From contig JBAZOJ010000021.1 in the NCBI GenBank assembly GCA_041648755.1, positions 1 to 25,330 of the forward strand: a stretch of 25,330 nt of DNA, in the 5' to 3' direction. Each line of letters starts with the position of its first letter. Positions within the stretch are counted from its first letter, which is position 1. A program made the translations under genes and the position numbers. The notes below the pieces were generated by a model that did no database searches, had not been told where the DNA came from, and worked only from the letters and a program-made list of their open reading frames with translations. Source of the DNA: JBAZOJ01 sp041648755. Lineage in GTDB: Bacteria > Planctomycetota > B143-G9. Of this stretch, positions 16,474 to 24,611 are shown in pieces.

Positions 16474-16501
16474 ATTGTACCAGAGCGGAACGAAGAGTCA
16501 A
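16474..16501 (-). promoter_or_regulatory. Strong predicted promoter for the 10-kb minus-strand run
   Basis: On the minus strand, TTGACT (plus 16496-16501) and TACAAT (plus 16474-16479) are separated by 16 bases, with a TGG extension before the -10 box. The -10 box ends seven bases before the ComF ATG at 16466, which implies a leaderless message. It is divergent from the plus-strand promoter at 16541-16568, and the two core promoters are about 40 bases apart. Confidence 0.7.
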
Positions 16502-16540
16502 CGCGGTTCGCGCCGAAAATCCTGTCGCGCGAAAAGGTGC

Positions 16541-16568
16541 TTGCATTTGCCGGTCACCGGGCTATACT
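16541..16568 (+). promoter_or_regulatory. Predicted promoter of the large secreted protein gene
   Basis: TTGCAT (16541-16546) and TATACT (16563-16568) are separated by 16 bases. Start of transcription would fall near 16575. The message then carries a proper ribosome site, GAGGTG at 16591-16596, four bases before the ATG at 16601. Confidence 0.65.
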
Positions 16569-16600
16569 TTAAAAACCAACACTTTGTGAAGAGGTGACAG

Positions 16601-19600
16601 ATGAAGGGCCTCCAGCTACTCCTCGCTTCCTTGGTTGTCGCAGTCGCGCTGATGATCCTTCCCTCAGCGGCTCAGGCCGCGTCAGCCTGGGATTTCTCCC
16701 AGAATTGGGACTCCGGTTACTCCAACGGATACATCCTCTATTCCTCCTATACCCCGTGGGCAACGTACTCCAGCTACTACGGGATGACCAACTACGGCGG
16801 AGATACTAGCCAATACAACTACTCTTCATACTACTATTCCGCTCACATGGGCGTTGCTCCGTACGGGAGTTACCCCTATGCGAGTTCCTACTACGACTAC
16901 TACTTGACCTATACTTGGCCGTCAGTTACCGCCGGGCCTGGCAACCTGAGTTTCTGGTGGTACGTCTACAGCGCGACTCTCGACATGCAGTACACCACTG
17001 ATGGCAGCACATGGGTCACACTCAGTACACTTGTCGCAAGCGCGACAAGCACATCCGGCAACGCATCGAACATCAGGGTGCCGGCTGGAACGAAGAAGAT
17101 TCGCTGGCACACCAACTCCTATAGCTATGCATACTATTACGGCGCCTACATAGACAATGTCGTTTACGCCATGGATGACCCCTACGTCTCTTCCGTAACC
17201 GGTTTTGACCCGGTCAACCCCAATGCCGGCATTCTCAATCTCACCGCGACGGCCGGCACTACGTATGTGAGCGGGATAACCAGGATCGACTTCCTGTACA
17301 AGGGAGCCGGGAACACCAGTTTTGTCCTCCTCAATTCTGACACGACACCTGCCGACGGCTTCAAGGCCACCTGGGACACGGATGTCATCTTTGACGACAC
17401 GATGATCCTGAGGGTCATAGCATATGCGAATTCGGTCGCTTCGAATCCCTGGGACAAGACCGTTAACATCGCCAATCCCCAGTTCTCATCATTTGGCAGC
17501 CTGGCTGCGGTTGATGGCCAGAACATAGCAGTTACCGCAAACTACACGAAACCAGCGTCCTCGTACGTGTGGCCTGACAATCCTTGGGTTGGTACGGGAT
17601 CCGGTGCTTACAACTATACGATCTGGAATTACGCCATTCCGTCCCCCATCGCTGGAACTTACAGCGGGTACAAGACCTACTTCAACTACGTCAGTTCGAA
17701 CCCGACCCATAAGTTCAAGATCTTCCAGCAGGTGAGCGGCAACACGTTTACGTGCATCGCCACGGGTCCATCGACCACCACAGTTGTCGGCGAGCAGACC
17801 TACACGCTTCCGTCCGGCACTGAATGGACGAACGTGGCTGCAGGATCGTACATTGGCTGTTACATGTACTACTGCAACATGCAGGGATACACCGGCAATA
17901 CGGCCACGAACTATTACTACTCCGGCGAAGCCACCGGAACGGTTTCTGCCAGTGGGCCCCTTACAGGCTATGCGCCTCCGGTTCGTGCGGTGATGTCAAA
18001 GGCATCTGCGTATCCTACTCAAGTGCAACTCGGATATTCATACGACAAGAGCAGCGTTACCTCCATTGGCACATCCACTGGCAATGGCTCCGGCGGTTAC
18101 ACCGTCAATTGGCAATCGCTGGGCGTCATTGACGATGGCAGCGTATGGATGGCCGCGCGTGGGTACAACGGATTCGCTTACGGCAAGTGGTATTACTCGC
18201 CCGCGAAGATTCGTGTGCTCAATAAGGTCAATGTCACCTTGAACACTACGATGGGTGAAGGCGTAATCCTGTTCGATGGAGTCAGCACAACGGTTCCCTT
18301 TGTGAAGAACGTAACGGTAAGCTGGGAAAACACCTATACGTACAGCGTTGATGCTCCACAGTATCAGTTCGACTCGAACGCCAAACGTTGGCGCTGGGAT
18401 TCCTGGAGCGATGGTGGCGCACGTGCACACTCGATGTCCATTACAGGCACCATGGCCGCAGCCAATCAGCCCATCGTCGCAAATTACGTTCGCCAGTATT
18501 CGTACGCTATCGACAGCGTTCGTCCGGTGACCTCGACTCTGGCAGCCGGTTGGTACGACTATGGCACCGAGGTGACCTGCTCCGCAGAGATTTTCAGCGT
18601 CGCTGATCCCGGTCGTGAGCGCTTCCAATGCGGCGGATTCGAAATCGTCGCTCAGAATCGCAGAGAAAACGCGTTCTCCGCAACCTTCAACATTGACAGA
18701 GACCTCATCCTGCACTGGTTCTGGAATGCGCAGCATTATTTCTTCTCGGTGAATGACCTCAACTCGCGCACAGGGGATATGCCGGGCTGGTACGGTGACG
18801 GAGCGCAGATTACCAGCGTCGTTGCGGTTGACATTGCCAACGGCGTGAATGCCCGCCAGCACTGTCTTGGCTACACAATCAACGGCACGTGGGTTCCTGG
18901 CTCGAATGTTGCCTCGTTCATTATCCTTGCAGCCACGACCGTTGAATGGTCATGGTCTCAACAGTTCATGCTGACAACAATCGCCAATGTCGGTACAATT
19001 GAGCCGCCGACCGGCTGGTACGACGAAGGCGCCGAAATCGATGTGACAGCGACTCCACCTGCGTCGGACAACCTGACTCGCTACTCATTCACTGAGTGGA
19101 AGGGCGCTGGCGCCGGATCTGTTAAGAGAGTTGGCGGGGCTCCAACCGCTTCCGTCACGGTCAATTCGCCCATTACAGAAACCGCAGTCTGGAAGGTCGA
19201 GCATCATCTCATCCTTTCTTCTGATCTGGGCTCCTATTCTCCCGACGCTTCCGGATGGTATCTGCCTGGAACCCAGGTTGCTATCAATGCCGTAAGCCCG
19301 GACGCATCAACAGGACTCAGGTATCTGCCGGACTGGAACAGCGTTGATCCCGACGGCATCAATGAAGCCGCCACTCCGGATACTCCCCTTGCGTTCCCGG
19401 TGACAATGAACGGTCCTGTGCGGCAGAACATTGACTGGATGAATCAGTATCTGTTGACGATCTTGAACCCTGATGGACTCGGCCTGCAGATGCCTGCGGT
19501 CGGAGAGTACTGGTTCTTCGCTGGCGAACTCATCTACGGCGTGAGCCAGTATGTTTCCGGTGAGAAGGTGTGCTCCGGCTTCACCGGGACGGGCTCTGTG

Positions 19601-20965
19601 GAATCATCGAGCCTTCCTTACTTCACAGGCGAAATCGGTGCCCCGACCACAATTACATGGTTGTGGCGCGACAGAGTCGTCGCTCCTTACTTCGGAGTTG
19701 ATCCTCCGGCCGACATGCCGGGAGAAGGGGCCGTTGCTCTTTCCCGGACGTCAACCGGTTCCCCCTGCGCAGTTTACCGCAAGGCAAACAGCAACCTGGT
19801 CTATGGTGTCTGGGGAGGCACAAGCTGGACCGAAACGATCCTTGAAACCAATGTTCCGGAAGTCAACTATGTAGCCTTCGCTTTCGATGAGTCAAACAAT
19901 CCTGTGGTCGTCTACCAGGACTCGGTTACGCTGAACCTGGTTCTCCTGATGACCGGCGTGGATACTGCTCCCGCAAGCAGCATTTACAGGCAAGAGATAG
20001 ACCGGCCCGGCAACGACGGGATCAACTGCCACATTGCTGTCGCCGGCAATGGGGAGATATTCATCTCGGCATACTCCGCAGAGGGGTACTTGTACATGAT
20101 CGAAGTGACTCCCTACGGCTCAGTTGTCGCTGACCAGACTGTGGATTCTGAAGGCAACCCCGGCTTCTACAACGCGATTGGAACGAACCCCCTGAGCAAC
20201 GAGCCCATGGTGGTTTATTACGATGCATTCAGCCGAGTGTTGTCATGTGCGTGGCGCAATGGCGATGAATGGACGTTCGAGACTGTTGACAATTTAGGAG
20301 CAGTGGGCTCGGACGTTGCCATGGCAGTGGGCAAGAGCGGTGACTTGTATGTTGGGTACCGCGACATCACCAATGCCGATGCAACATCCGTGAAGTACGC
20401 TTACCGAACTATAAACGGATGGCACATCAGCTCCGTTGACAAATACGGGAGCGTCGGACGTGGATTGAGCATCTCTTTGAGCGGGGATGAGTATCCAAAC
20501 CTGGCCTACTTCAGTCCGGATTCGATCCGTATGTCTCGCAACACGGGCTCACAGTGGGAAATGTACACGCTTGCACGCGGGATTTCCCCGCCCGGTACTA
20601 CGGCGATCACCAGCGGCGCAGATGCCCGCGCGTTTGTCGCCATCAACGATGGCGGACAGATGAAGGTCATCGTTGCCAAGGAAGGCGCAATGGCTCCTGA
20701 TAATGTCAGCGACGGCGGCGGCGGATATGTTCCCGGTGGCTCTACCAGCAGCGGTGGTGGCGGCGGGTGCTTCATCGCTACTGCTGCTTTTGGCTCCTTG
20801 GCTTGCGGCGAAGTGTCGGCTTTGACCTCGATGAGGGACGGGCTGGCCTATGCTTCAAGTTATTCCGGGGCACTGGTGGGCGCTTACTATGCGGTTTCAC
20901 CCGCTTTGGCTTCGCGTGAAAGCGACGCGATCAGGGCTGTTATCAGATCACTTCTTTCTCGGTAG
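16601..20965 (+). CDS. Large secreted multidomain surface protein with Tyr-rich N-terminus and CFI-box C-terminal tail
   Basis: 1454 residues. A signal peptide ends near A-Q-A26. Residues of about 28-190 look like a MAM/lectin-type beta-sandwich (NLSFWWYVYS; GAYIDNVVYA) in which residues 40-104 hold 21 tyrosines. Ig-like segments follow. From about 540 to 1025 there are five or six InlB-type beta repeats, four of them marked by GWYDYG, GWYGDG, GWYDEG and GWYLPG about 80 residues apart. About 1030-1370 is a beta-propeller of WTFETVDN/VVVYYDA-type blades. A Gly-rich linker then leads to GGGCFIATAAFGS (Cys1390), the CFI-box, and a 60-residue tail with a second Cys1402. NCBI family annotation treats this tail as a C-terminal sorting signal. 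The likely place is the cell surface; the ligand is unknown. It is monocistronic, with its own promoter and terminator. Confidence 0.9.
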   Translation: MKGLQLLLASLVVAVALMILPSAAQAASAWDFSQNWDSGYSNGYILYSSYTPWATYSSYYGMTNYGGDTSQYNYSSYYYSAHMGVAPYGSYPYASSYYDYYLTYTWPSVTAGPGNLSFWWYVYSATLDMQYTTDGSTWVTLSTLVASATSTSGNASNIRVPAGTKKIRWHTNSYSYAYYYGAYIDNVVYAMDDPYVSSVTGFDPVNPNAGILNLTATAGTTYVSGITRIDFLYKGAGNTSFVLLNSDTTPADGFKATWDTDVIFDDTMILRVIAYANSVASNPWDKTVNIANPQFSSFGSLAAVDGQNIAVTANYTKPASSYVWPDNPWVGTGSGAYNYTIWNYAIPSPIAGTYSGYKTYFNYVSSNPTHKFKIFQQVSGNTFTCIATGPSTTTVVGEQTYTLPSGTEWTNVAAGSYIGCYMYYCNMQGYTGNTATNYYYSGEATGTVSASGPLTGYAPPVRAVMSKASAYPTQVQLGYSYDKSSVTSIGTSTGNGSGGYTVNWQSLGVIDDGSVWMAARGYNGFAYGKWYYSPAKIRVLNKVNVTLNTTMGEGVILFDGVSTTVPFVKNVTVSWENTYTYSVDAPQYQFDSNAKRWRWDSWSDGGARAHSMSITGTMAAANQPIVANYVRQYSYAIDSVRPVTSTLAAGWYDYGTEVTCSAEIFSVADPGRERFQCGGFEIVAQNRRENAFSATFNIDRDLILHWFWNAQHYFFSVNDLNSRTGDMPGWYGDGAQITSVVAVDIANGVNARQHCLGYTINGTWVPGSNVASFIILAATTVEWSWSQQFMLTTIANVGTIEPPTGWYDEGAEIDVTATPPASDNLTRYSFTEWKGAGAGSVKRVGGAPTASVTVNSPITETAVWKVEHHLILSSDLGSYSPDASGWYLPGTQVAINAVSPDASTGLRYLPDWNSVDPDGINEAATPDTPLAFPVTMNGPVRQNIDWMNQYLLTILNPDGLGLQMPAVGEYWFFAGELIYGVSQYVSGEKVCSGFTGTGSVESSSLPYFTGEIGAPTTITWLWRDRVVAPYFGVDPPADMPGEGAVALSRTSTGSPCAVYRKANSNLVYGVWGGTSWTETILETNVPEVNYVAFAFDESNNPVVVYQDSVTLNLVLLMTGVDTAPASSIYRQEIDRPGNDGINCHIAVAGNGEIFISAYSAEGYLYMIEVTPYGSVVADQTVDSEGNPGFYNAIGTNPLSNEPMVVYYDAFSRVLSCAWRNGDEWTFETVDNLGAVGSDVAMAVGKSGDLYVGYRDITNADATSVKYAYRTINGWHISSVDKYGSVGRGLSISLSGDEYPNLAYFSPDSIRMSRNTGSQWEMYTLARGISPPGTTAITSGADARAFVAINDGGQMKVIVAKEGAMAPDNVSDGGGGYVPGGSTSSGGGGGCFIATAAFGSLACGEVSALTSMRDGLAYASSYSGALVGAYYAVSPALASRESDAIRAVIRSLLSR

Positions 20966-20981
20966 ATAACTTGCGTTCATA

Positions 20982-21014
20982 CGCCCCGCCTCCTCCAGGC
21001 GGGGCGTTTTTTTT
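20982..21014 (+). terminator. Intrinsic terminator after the secreted protein gene
   Basis: A perfect 10-bp stem (CGCCCCGCCT/AGGCGGGGCG) with a 5-base loop is followed by eight T. It begins 16 bases past the stop codon. Confidence 0.95.
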
Positions 21015-21033
21015 CGAGTTACGTGGCTTCGGG

Positions 21034-21039
21034 TATAAT
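21034..21039 (+). promoter_or_regulatory. Consensus -10 box before the TerB-DUF697 gene
   Basis: A perfect TATAAT lies 31 bases before the ATG at 21071. No good -35 box is visible; the region 16-18 bases upstream is the T-tract end of the preceding terminator. A start of transcription near 21046 would give a leader of about 25 bases that carries the AAAGGAG ribosome site. Confidence 0.5.
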
Positions 21040-21070
21040 GCTTTCAGTTCAGAAGAACAAAGGAGAAAAC

Positions 21071-22021
21071 ATGGCCGTTACGGAAAAGGAAGCTCTGGCC
21101 GGGCTCAGAATTCTCATCGCAGTTGCCAAAGCCGATGGAGTCCTGCATCCTGCCGAGGAAGAGCAGCTTACGTTCGCATTTGCGGGAGTGCAACTCCCCG
21201 AGAATCTTACAATCGAGAAGTTGCTCGCCGAGGACAACACCATTGAGACTCTCGCCGCCGAAGTAACCTCAAAGGAAGCTCGTGAGCAAATCTTCGCCTC
21301 CGCGTATGGGATGTCCTTCGCCGACGGCGAATGCACCTTGGATGAGAAGAAACTCCTGGACTACATTCACAAGTCCTGGAACCTCGATGACAAAAAGACC
21401 TCGATTTTGTCACGCTTCTATCAGGAGACGAAGGACACGGTGCTGCCCAGCAACATCATGCCGATCGCAGACCCGAAGAAGCGTGCAGCCGAGATTCGCG
21501 AAGACATGATCAAGTACTCGGTGTTCAGCGCTGTGCTTGGCGCCTTCCCGGTTCCCGGGCTGGCCATCATCACGGACCTTGGTGTCGTAGCTGTGCAGGT
21601 CAAGATGGCTCGCGACATCGGCCTCTACTGGGGGCACAAGGTTGATGATAAGGCGATCAAGTCGCTGATGGGCGCCCTCGGAATTGGCACCGGAGCGAGG
21701 ATCGCAGTGTCCAACCTCTGCAAGCTCGTGCCGATTTGGGGCAGTGTTGTGGGTGCTTCTACCTCGTTTGCCACTACTTGGGCTCTTGGCGTTATCGCCG
21801 ACAAGTACTTTGCGGCCGGCATGAAGGTGAAGCCTGAAGACCTGAAGAAGGAATTCAACAAGGCCAAGAAGGATGGAGAAAAGGTCTACGAAGAGAACAA
21901 GGCCAGAATCGAACAGGATCGGAAGGTCAAGGAAGCGAAGCTGAAGAAGCTGGCCGAGGATCTCAAGAGCGAGAAGATTACCCGCGAGGACTACGAGCGC
22001 AAGGTGCAGGAACTCGCATAG
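21071..22021 (+). CDS. TerB-like plus DUF697/EcsC-like protein
   Basis: 316 residues. About 1-115 is a TerB-like all-helical domain with paired acidic loops (AKADGVLHPAEEE and FADGECTLDEKK) that in TerB bind metal ions. About 145-255 is a DUF697-type membrane-associating region with FSAVLGAFPVPGLAIITDLG and GIGTGARIAVSNL, containing two hydrophobic hairpins. The last 60 residues are a highly charged Lys/Glu coiled coil. The start at 21071 is set by an excellent AAAGGAG site five bases upstream; an in-frame ATG at 21023 lies before the -10 box and can be dismissed. The function of such proteins is not established; stress response or membrane stability is often suggested. Its own promoter and terminator make it a single-gene unit. 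Confidence 0.85.
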   Translation: MAVTEKEALAGLRILIAVAKADGVLHPAEEEQLTFAFAGVQLPENLTIEKLLAEDNTIETLAAEVTSKEAREQIFASAYGMSFADGECTLDEKKLLDYIHKSWNLDDKKTSILSRFYQETKDTVLPSNIMPIADPKKRAAEIREDMIKYSVFSAVLGAFPVPGLAIITDLGVVAVQVKMARDIGLYWGHKVDDKAIKSLMGALGIGTGARIAVSNLCKLVPIWGSVVGASTSFATTWALGVIADKYFAAGMKVKPEDLKKEFNKAKKDGEKVYEENKARIEQDRKVKEAKLKKLAEDLKSEKITREDYERKVQELA

Positions 22022-22064
22022 AAGGCTCTTTCCCCGGACCGGGTTCAAATATCGCGGTATTTCA

Positions 22065-22094
22065 GGGCGGACGTCACGGCGTCCGCCCTTTTTT
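22065..22094 (+). terminator. Intrinsic terminator after the TerB-DUF697 gene
   Basis: A perfect 9-bp stem (GGGCGGACG/CGTCCGCCC) with a 6-base loop is followed by six T. It ends 22 bases before the -35 box of the kinase gene. Confidence 0.93.
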
Positions 22095-22115
22095 CGGAGC
22101 CGGGGCAGTCCTTCC

Positions 22116-22143
22116 TTGACAAATGCCTTTACCCGTGTATCCT
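22116..22143 (+). promoter_or_regulatory. Predicted promoter of the kinase gene (leaderless)
   Basis: A perfect TTGACA (22116-22121), a 16-base spacer and TATCCT (22138-22143). The -10 box ends six bases before the ATG at 22150. The earlier in-frame ATG at 22123 lies inside this promoter, so it would not be on the transcript. Confidence 0.68.
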
Positions 22144-22149
22144 TTCCTC

Positions 22150-23106
22150 ATGCTTGAAGAAGGCAATAGTTTCCACAGCGCCAACCGACTGCGCATCGTG
22201 AAAAAGATCGCTCAGGGCGGCATGGGGTCGATATTCCTCGCCGCGCAAGATGGGGAAGAAGGCTTTTCCAAGATCGTAGCTCTCAAGGTCATCAATGCAG
22301 AGCATACGTCCAACCCGCACAACCTCAAGCTGTTCATTGACGAGGCAAAGCTCGTCGCTGACTTGGTGCATCAGAGCATCGTTCAGGTGTACAACCTGAG
22401 CCGGTGGGGAGACCACTACTACATCCAGATGGAGTACATTCACGGCAAGAACCTGAAAGAGATCATGAAGCGGCACGCCGAACTCAACGTGCGAATGCCG
22501 GTCGAGATGTGCACCTTCATCATCAGCCGGGTGTGTCGCGGTCTGCACTATGCGCATATCAAGCGCGATCCGACGGGCCGTCATCTGGGTATTGTTCACA
22601 GGGACATCACACCCACGAACATTCTTGTCGACGTGAACGGGATTGTCAAAATCACCGATTTCGGCATTGCAAAGGCCCTGACGATGGGCATCCCGGACGA
22701 GCGCAAAGTAGTCATGGGCAAGTTGCCATATATGTCGCCCGAGCAGGCGATGGCTGTGGGCACGGACTTCAGGTCGGATATCTTCTCGACCGGGCTGGTG
22801 CTTTATGAACTTCTCACCGGGATGAAGCTGTTCCCGGTGGTTGAGCGTAAGGAACTTCTCGAGGCGATAAAGAAATACGCGCCGAAGGCGCCCAGCGCCG
22901 TCAACCAGCGTGTACCCAAGGAACTCGACCCAATCGTCATGAGGGCCCTCGAGTTGGATCCCGCGCGGCGGTTTACCTCTGCGATGGACTTCTTCGTCGA
23001 GCTGGAGAAGTACATGTACTCCGACAAGTACGGTCCCACCAACGAAAAGCTTGGCGTGTACTTCCACAGGCTATTCCCTGAAATTGACAAAAACAAGATC
23101 ATCTGA
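22150..23106 (+). CDS. Serine/threonine protein kinase (PknB-like, cytosolic)
   Basis: 318 residues, essentially a bare Hanks-type kinase domain. The Gly loop is AQGGMGSIF (21-29), the ATP-anchoring Lys is VALK (Lys46), the catalytic loop is HRDITPTN (Asp152, Asn157), followed by DFG (170-172) and MSPEQ in the activation segment. ITPTN in the catalytic loop replaces the usual L/VKP.N, so the Lys normally next to the catalytic Asp is Thr; this form occurs in myxobacterial-type kinases (VSPSN) and is probably active. There is no membrane helix or sensor domain. I chose the ATG at 22150 over 22123 because the latter lies within the promoter. The substrate is unknown; the TerB-DUF697 protein encoded next to it is one candidate, but a terminator separates the two. 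Confidence 0.93.
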   Translation: MLEEGNSFHSANRLRIVKKIAQGGMGSIFLAAQDGEEGFSKIVALKVINAEHTSNPHNLKLFIDEAKLVADLVHQSIVQVYNLSRWGDHYYIQMEYIHGKNLKEIMKRHAELNVRMPVEMCTFIISRVCRGLHYAHIKRDPTGRHLGIVHRDITPTNILVDVNGIVKITDFGIAKALTMGIPDERKVVMGKLPYMSPEQAMAVGTDFRSDIFSTGLVLYELLTGMKLFPVVERKELLEAIKKYAPKAPSAVNQRVPKELDPIVMRALELDPARRFTSAMDFFVELEKYMYSDKYGPTNEKLGVYFHRLFPEIDKNKII

Positions 23107-23241
23107 AAGCCAACTGATAGAGACGTCGGTTCTGAACCATGACCTTGGGCTTGGCGCAAGACGAGGTATCGGTTTCAGTCGTTTGTTGACGCCCTGTCAA
23201 TCCGTGAACGCGGCCGGAACCGCTGCAGAAGGAAACATGTG

Positions 23242-23991
23242 ATGCCAGATTTCTCAGGAACCAGAACGGCGGCTGGAATGCGTCCCGTGAAATTCACCAG
23301 GGGATTCATCAAGACTGCCCCCGGTTCGGTGCTTGTTGAGTTCGGCGAGACCCGGCTCATCTGCACTGTCAGCGCGGTGGAGTCGGTTCCACAGTTTCTC
23401 GAGCCGGCCAAGTCCGGCTGGCTCACCGCCGAGTACGCGATGCTTCCGGCCTCGACACACACCAGAAAAAGCAGAGAGCGAGACAGAGTTGACAGCCGCT
23501 CGCTGGAAATTCAGCGGCTGATTGGCCGGTCTTTGCGAGCCGCCGTCGATATGACGGCTTTCACGGCCATGACTTTGTACGTGGACTGCGATGTTATTTC
23601 TGCGGACGGTGGGACGAGGACTGCCGGAGTGACAGGTGGCTGGGTGGCAATGTGCGACGCCCTCAAGTGGCTCAAACGCGAAGAGAGGCTTATCCGTTGT
23701 CCCTTGCGCGATCAGATCGCTGCCGTCAGCGTAGGCGTGGTCGGTGGAAAGCCAACCGTTGATCTTGACTACAAGCTGGACTCGGCAGCAGACTTCGATC
23801 TGAATTTGATTCTCAATTCCTCGAAGGAGATCGTCGAGATTCAGGGCACAGGTGAAAAGAACTCCGTTGACTTCGCCCGGTTGAACGAACTCATCGGCCT
23901 GGGCTCGAAAGCGATTGATGAGCTGTTCTTTGCGCAGCTTTCCTCGCTGGGAGTGGATTCCCTTCAATCACTGAAGGAGAGCCTGTTTTGA
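23242..23991 (+). CDS. rph: Ribonuclease PH
   Basis: A 249-residue phosphate-dependent 3'-5' exoribonuclease that trims the 3' ends of tRNA precursors, usually as a hexamer. Diagnostic stretches are GSVLVEFGETRLICT, SRSLEIQRLIGRSLRA, CDVISADGGTRTAGVTGG and EIVEIQGTGE near the C-terminus. The length is usual for the family. Start: ATG at 23242 with AAGGA seven bases upstream; the GTG directly before it (23239) is equally possible. The preceding 135-base gap holds only an 11-base inverted repeat (23128-23138) and no clear promoter. The stop overlaps the rdgB start, so the two are coupled, an arrangement common for these two housekeeping genes. Confidence 0.95.
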   Translation: MPDFSGTRTAAGMRPVKFTRGFIKTAPGSVLVEFGETRLICTVSAVESVPQFLEPAKSGWLTAEYAMLPASTHTRKSRERDRVDSRSLEIQRLIGRSLRAAVDMTAFTAMTLYVDCDVISADGGTRTAGVTGGWVAMCDALKWLKREERLIRCPLRDQIAAVSVGVVGGKPTVDLDYKLDSAADFDLNLILNSSKEIVEIQGTGEKNSVDFARLNELIGLGSKAIDELFFAQLSSLGVDSLQSLKESLF

Positions 23992-24611
23992 GGCTGGTTG
24001 TTGCGTCGAAGAACCGGCACAAGACTGAGGAGATTGCAGCAATTCTCGACATGCGCTCGCTCCAGTGCGTCTCAATCGCGGAACTCGCAGACTGTCAGGA
24101 CGTCCAAGAGACCGGAGCAACCTTCGAGGAGAATGCACTGATAAAGGGCAGGGCGGCAGCGCAGATATGCGGTTTGCCAGCGGTGTCCGACGACTCAGGC
24201 ATCGAGGTCGATTTTCTCGGAGGCGCGCCCGGAATCTTCTCTGCAAGATTTGCCGGGGAGAATGCCGGTGACGAGGAACGAAATCGTCTGTTACTCAGCA
24301 AACTTCTCGGTGTCCCGGCAAAGGAGCGACGTGCTCGTTTTGTCTGTGTTGCCGCTTTGTGTTCACCGTCAGGTACTTGTTTATCGTTCAGAGGCACGGT
24401 TGAGGGGTATATTTCAGTAGAACCGCGCGGCGCGAGCGGCTTCGGGTATGACCCGGTTTTCTTCTTTCCGCCGTTCGGCAGAACTTTCGGTGAAGTCCCG
24501 AGATGCAGGAAGAACCTCGTCTCGCATCGGGCTCGCGCGTTCGGCTTACTGGCCGACTTTGTGCATTCAGCCGCAGGAACTGTGTTTTCAAGCAATGGAA
24601 GACCGAAATGA
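23988..24611 (+). CDS. rdgB: dITP/XTP pyrophosphatase (HAM1/RdgB family)
   Basis: A 207-residue enzyme that removes deaminated purine triphosphates (dITP, XTP) from the nucleotide pool, giving the monophosphate and pyrophosphate. Motifs are VVASKNRHKTEEI at the N-terminus, TFEENALIK, SDDSGIEVD, GAPGIFSARFAG, GFGYDPVFF and KNLVSHRARA. The segment before KNLVSHR is short (EVPRCR), a few residues less than typical (EL..EEKN.ISHR). It starts with TTG (TTGA overlap with the rph stop), supported by AGGAG about eight bases upstream. Its own stop overlaps the next ATG (ATGA). Confidence 0.95.
   Translation: MRLVVASKNRHKTEEIAAILDMRSLQCVSIAELADCQDVQETGATFEENALIKGRAAAQICGLPAVSDDSGIEVDFLGGAPGIFSARFAGENAGDEERNRLLLSKLLGVPAKERRARFVCVAALCSPSGTCLSFRGTVEGYISVEPRGASGFGYDPVFFFPPFGRTFGEVPRCRKNLVSHRARAFGLLADFVHSAAGTVFSSNGRPK

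Noticed and set aside
22129..23067. 312-residue minus-strand ORF opposite the kinase
   Set aside because: Shadow of a conserved kinase; length results from GC-rich third positions.
23186..23191. TTGACG as -35 box for rph
   Set aside because: No acceptable -10 box lies 15-19 bases downstream.
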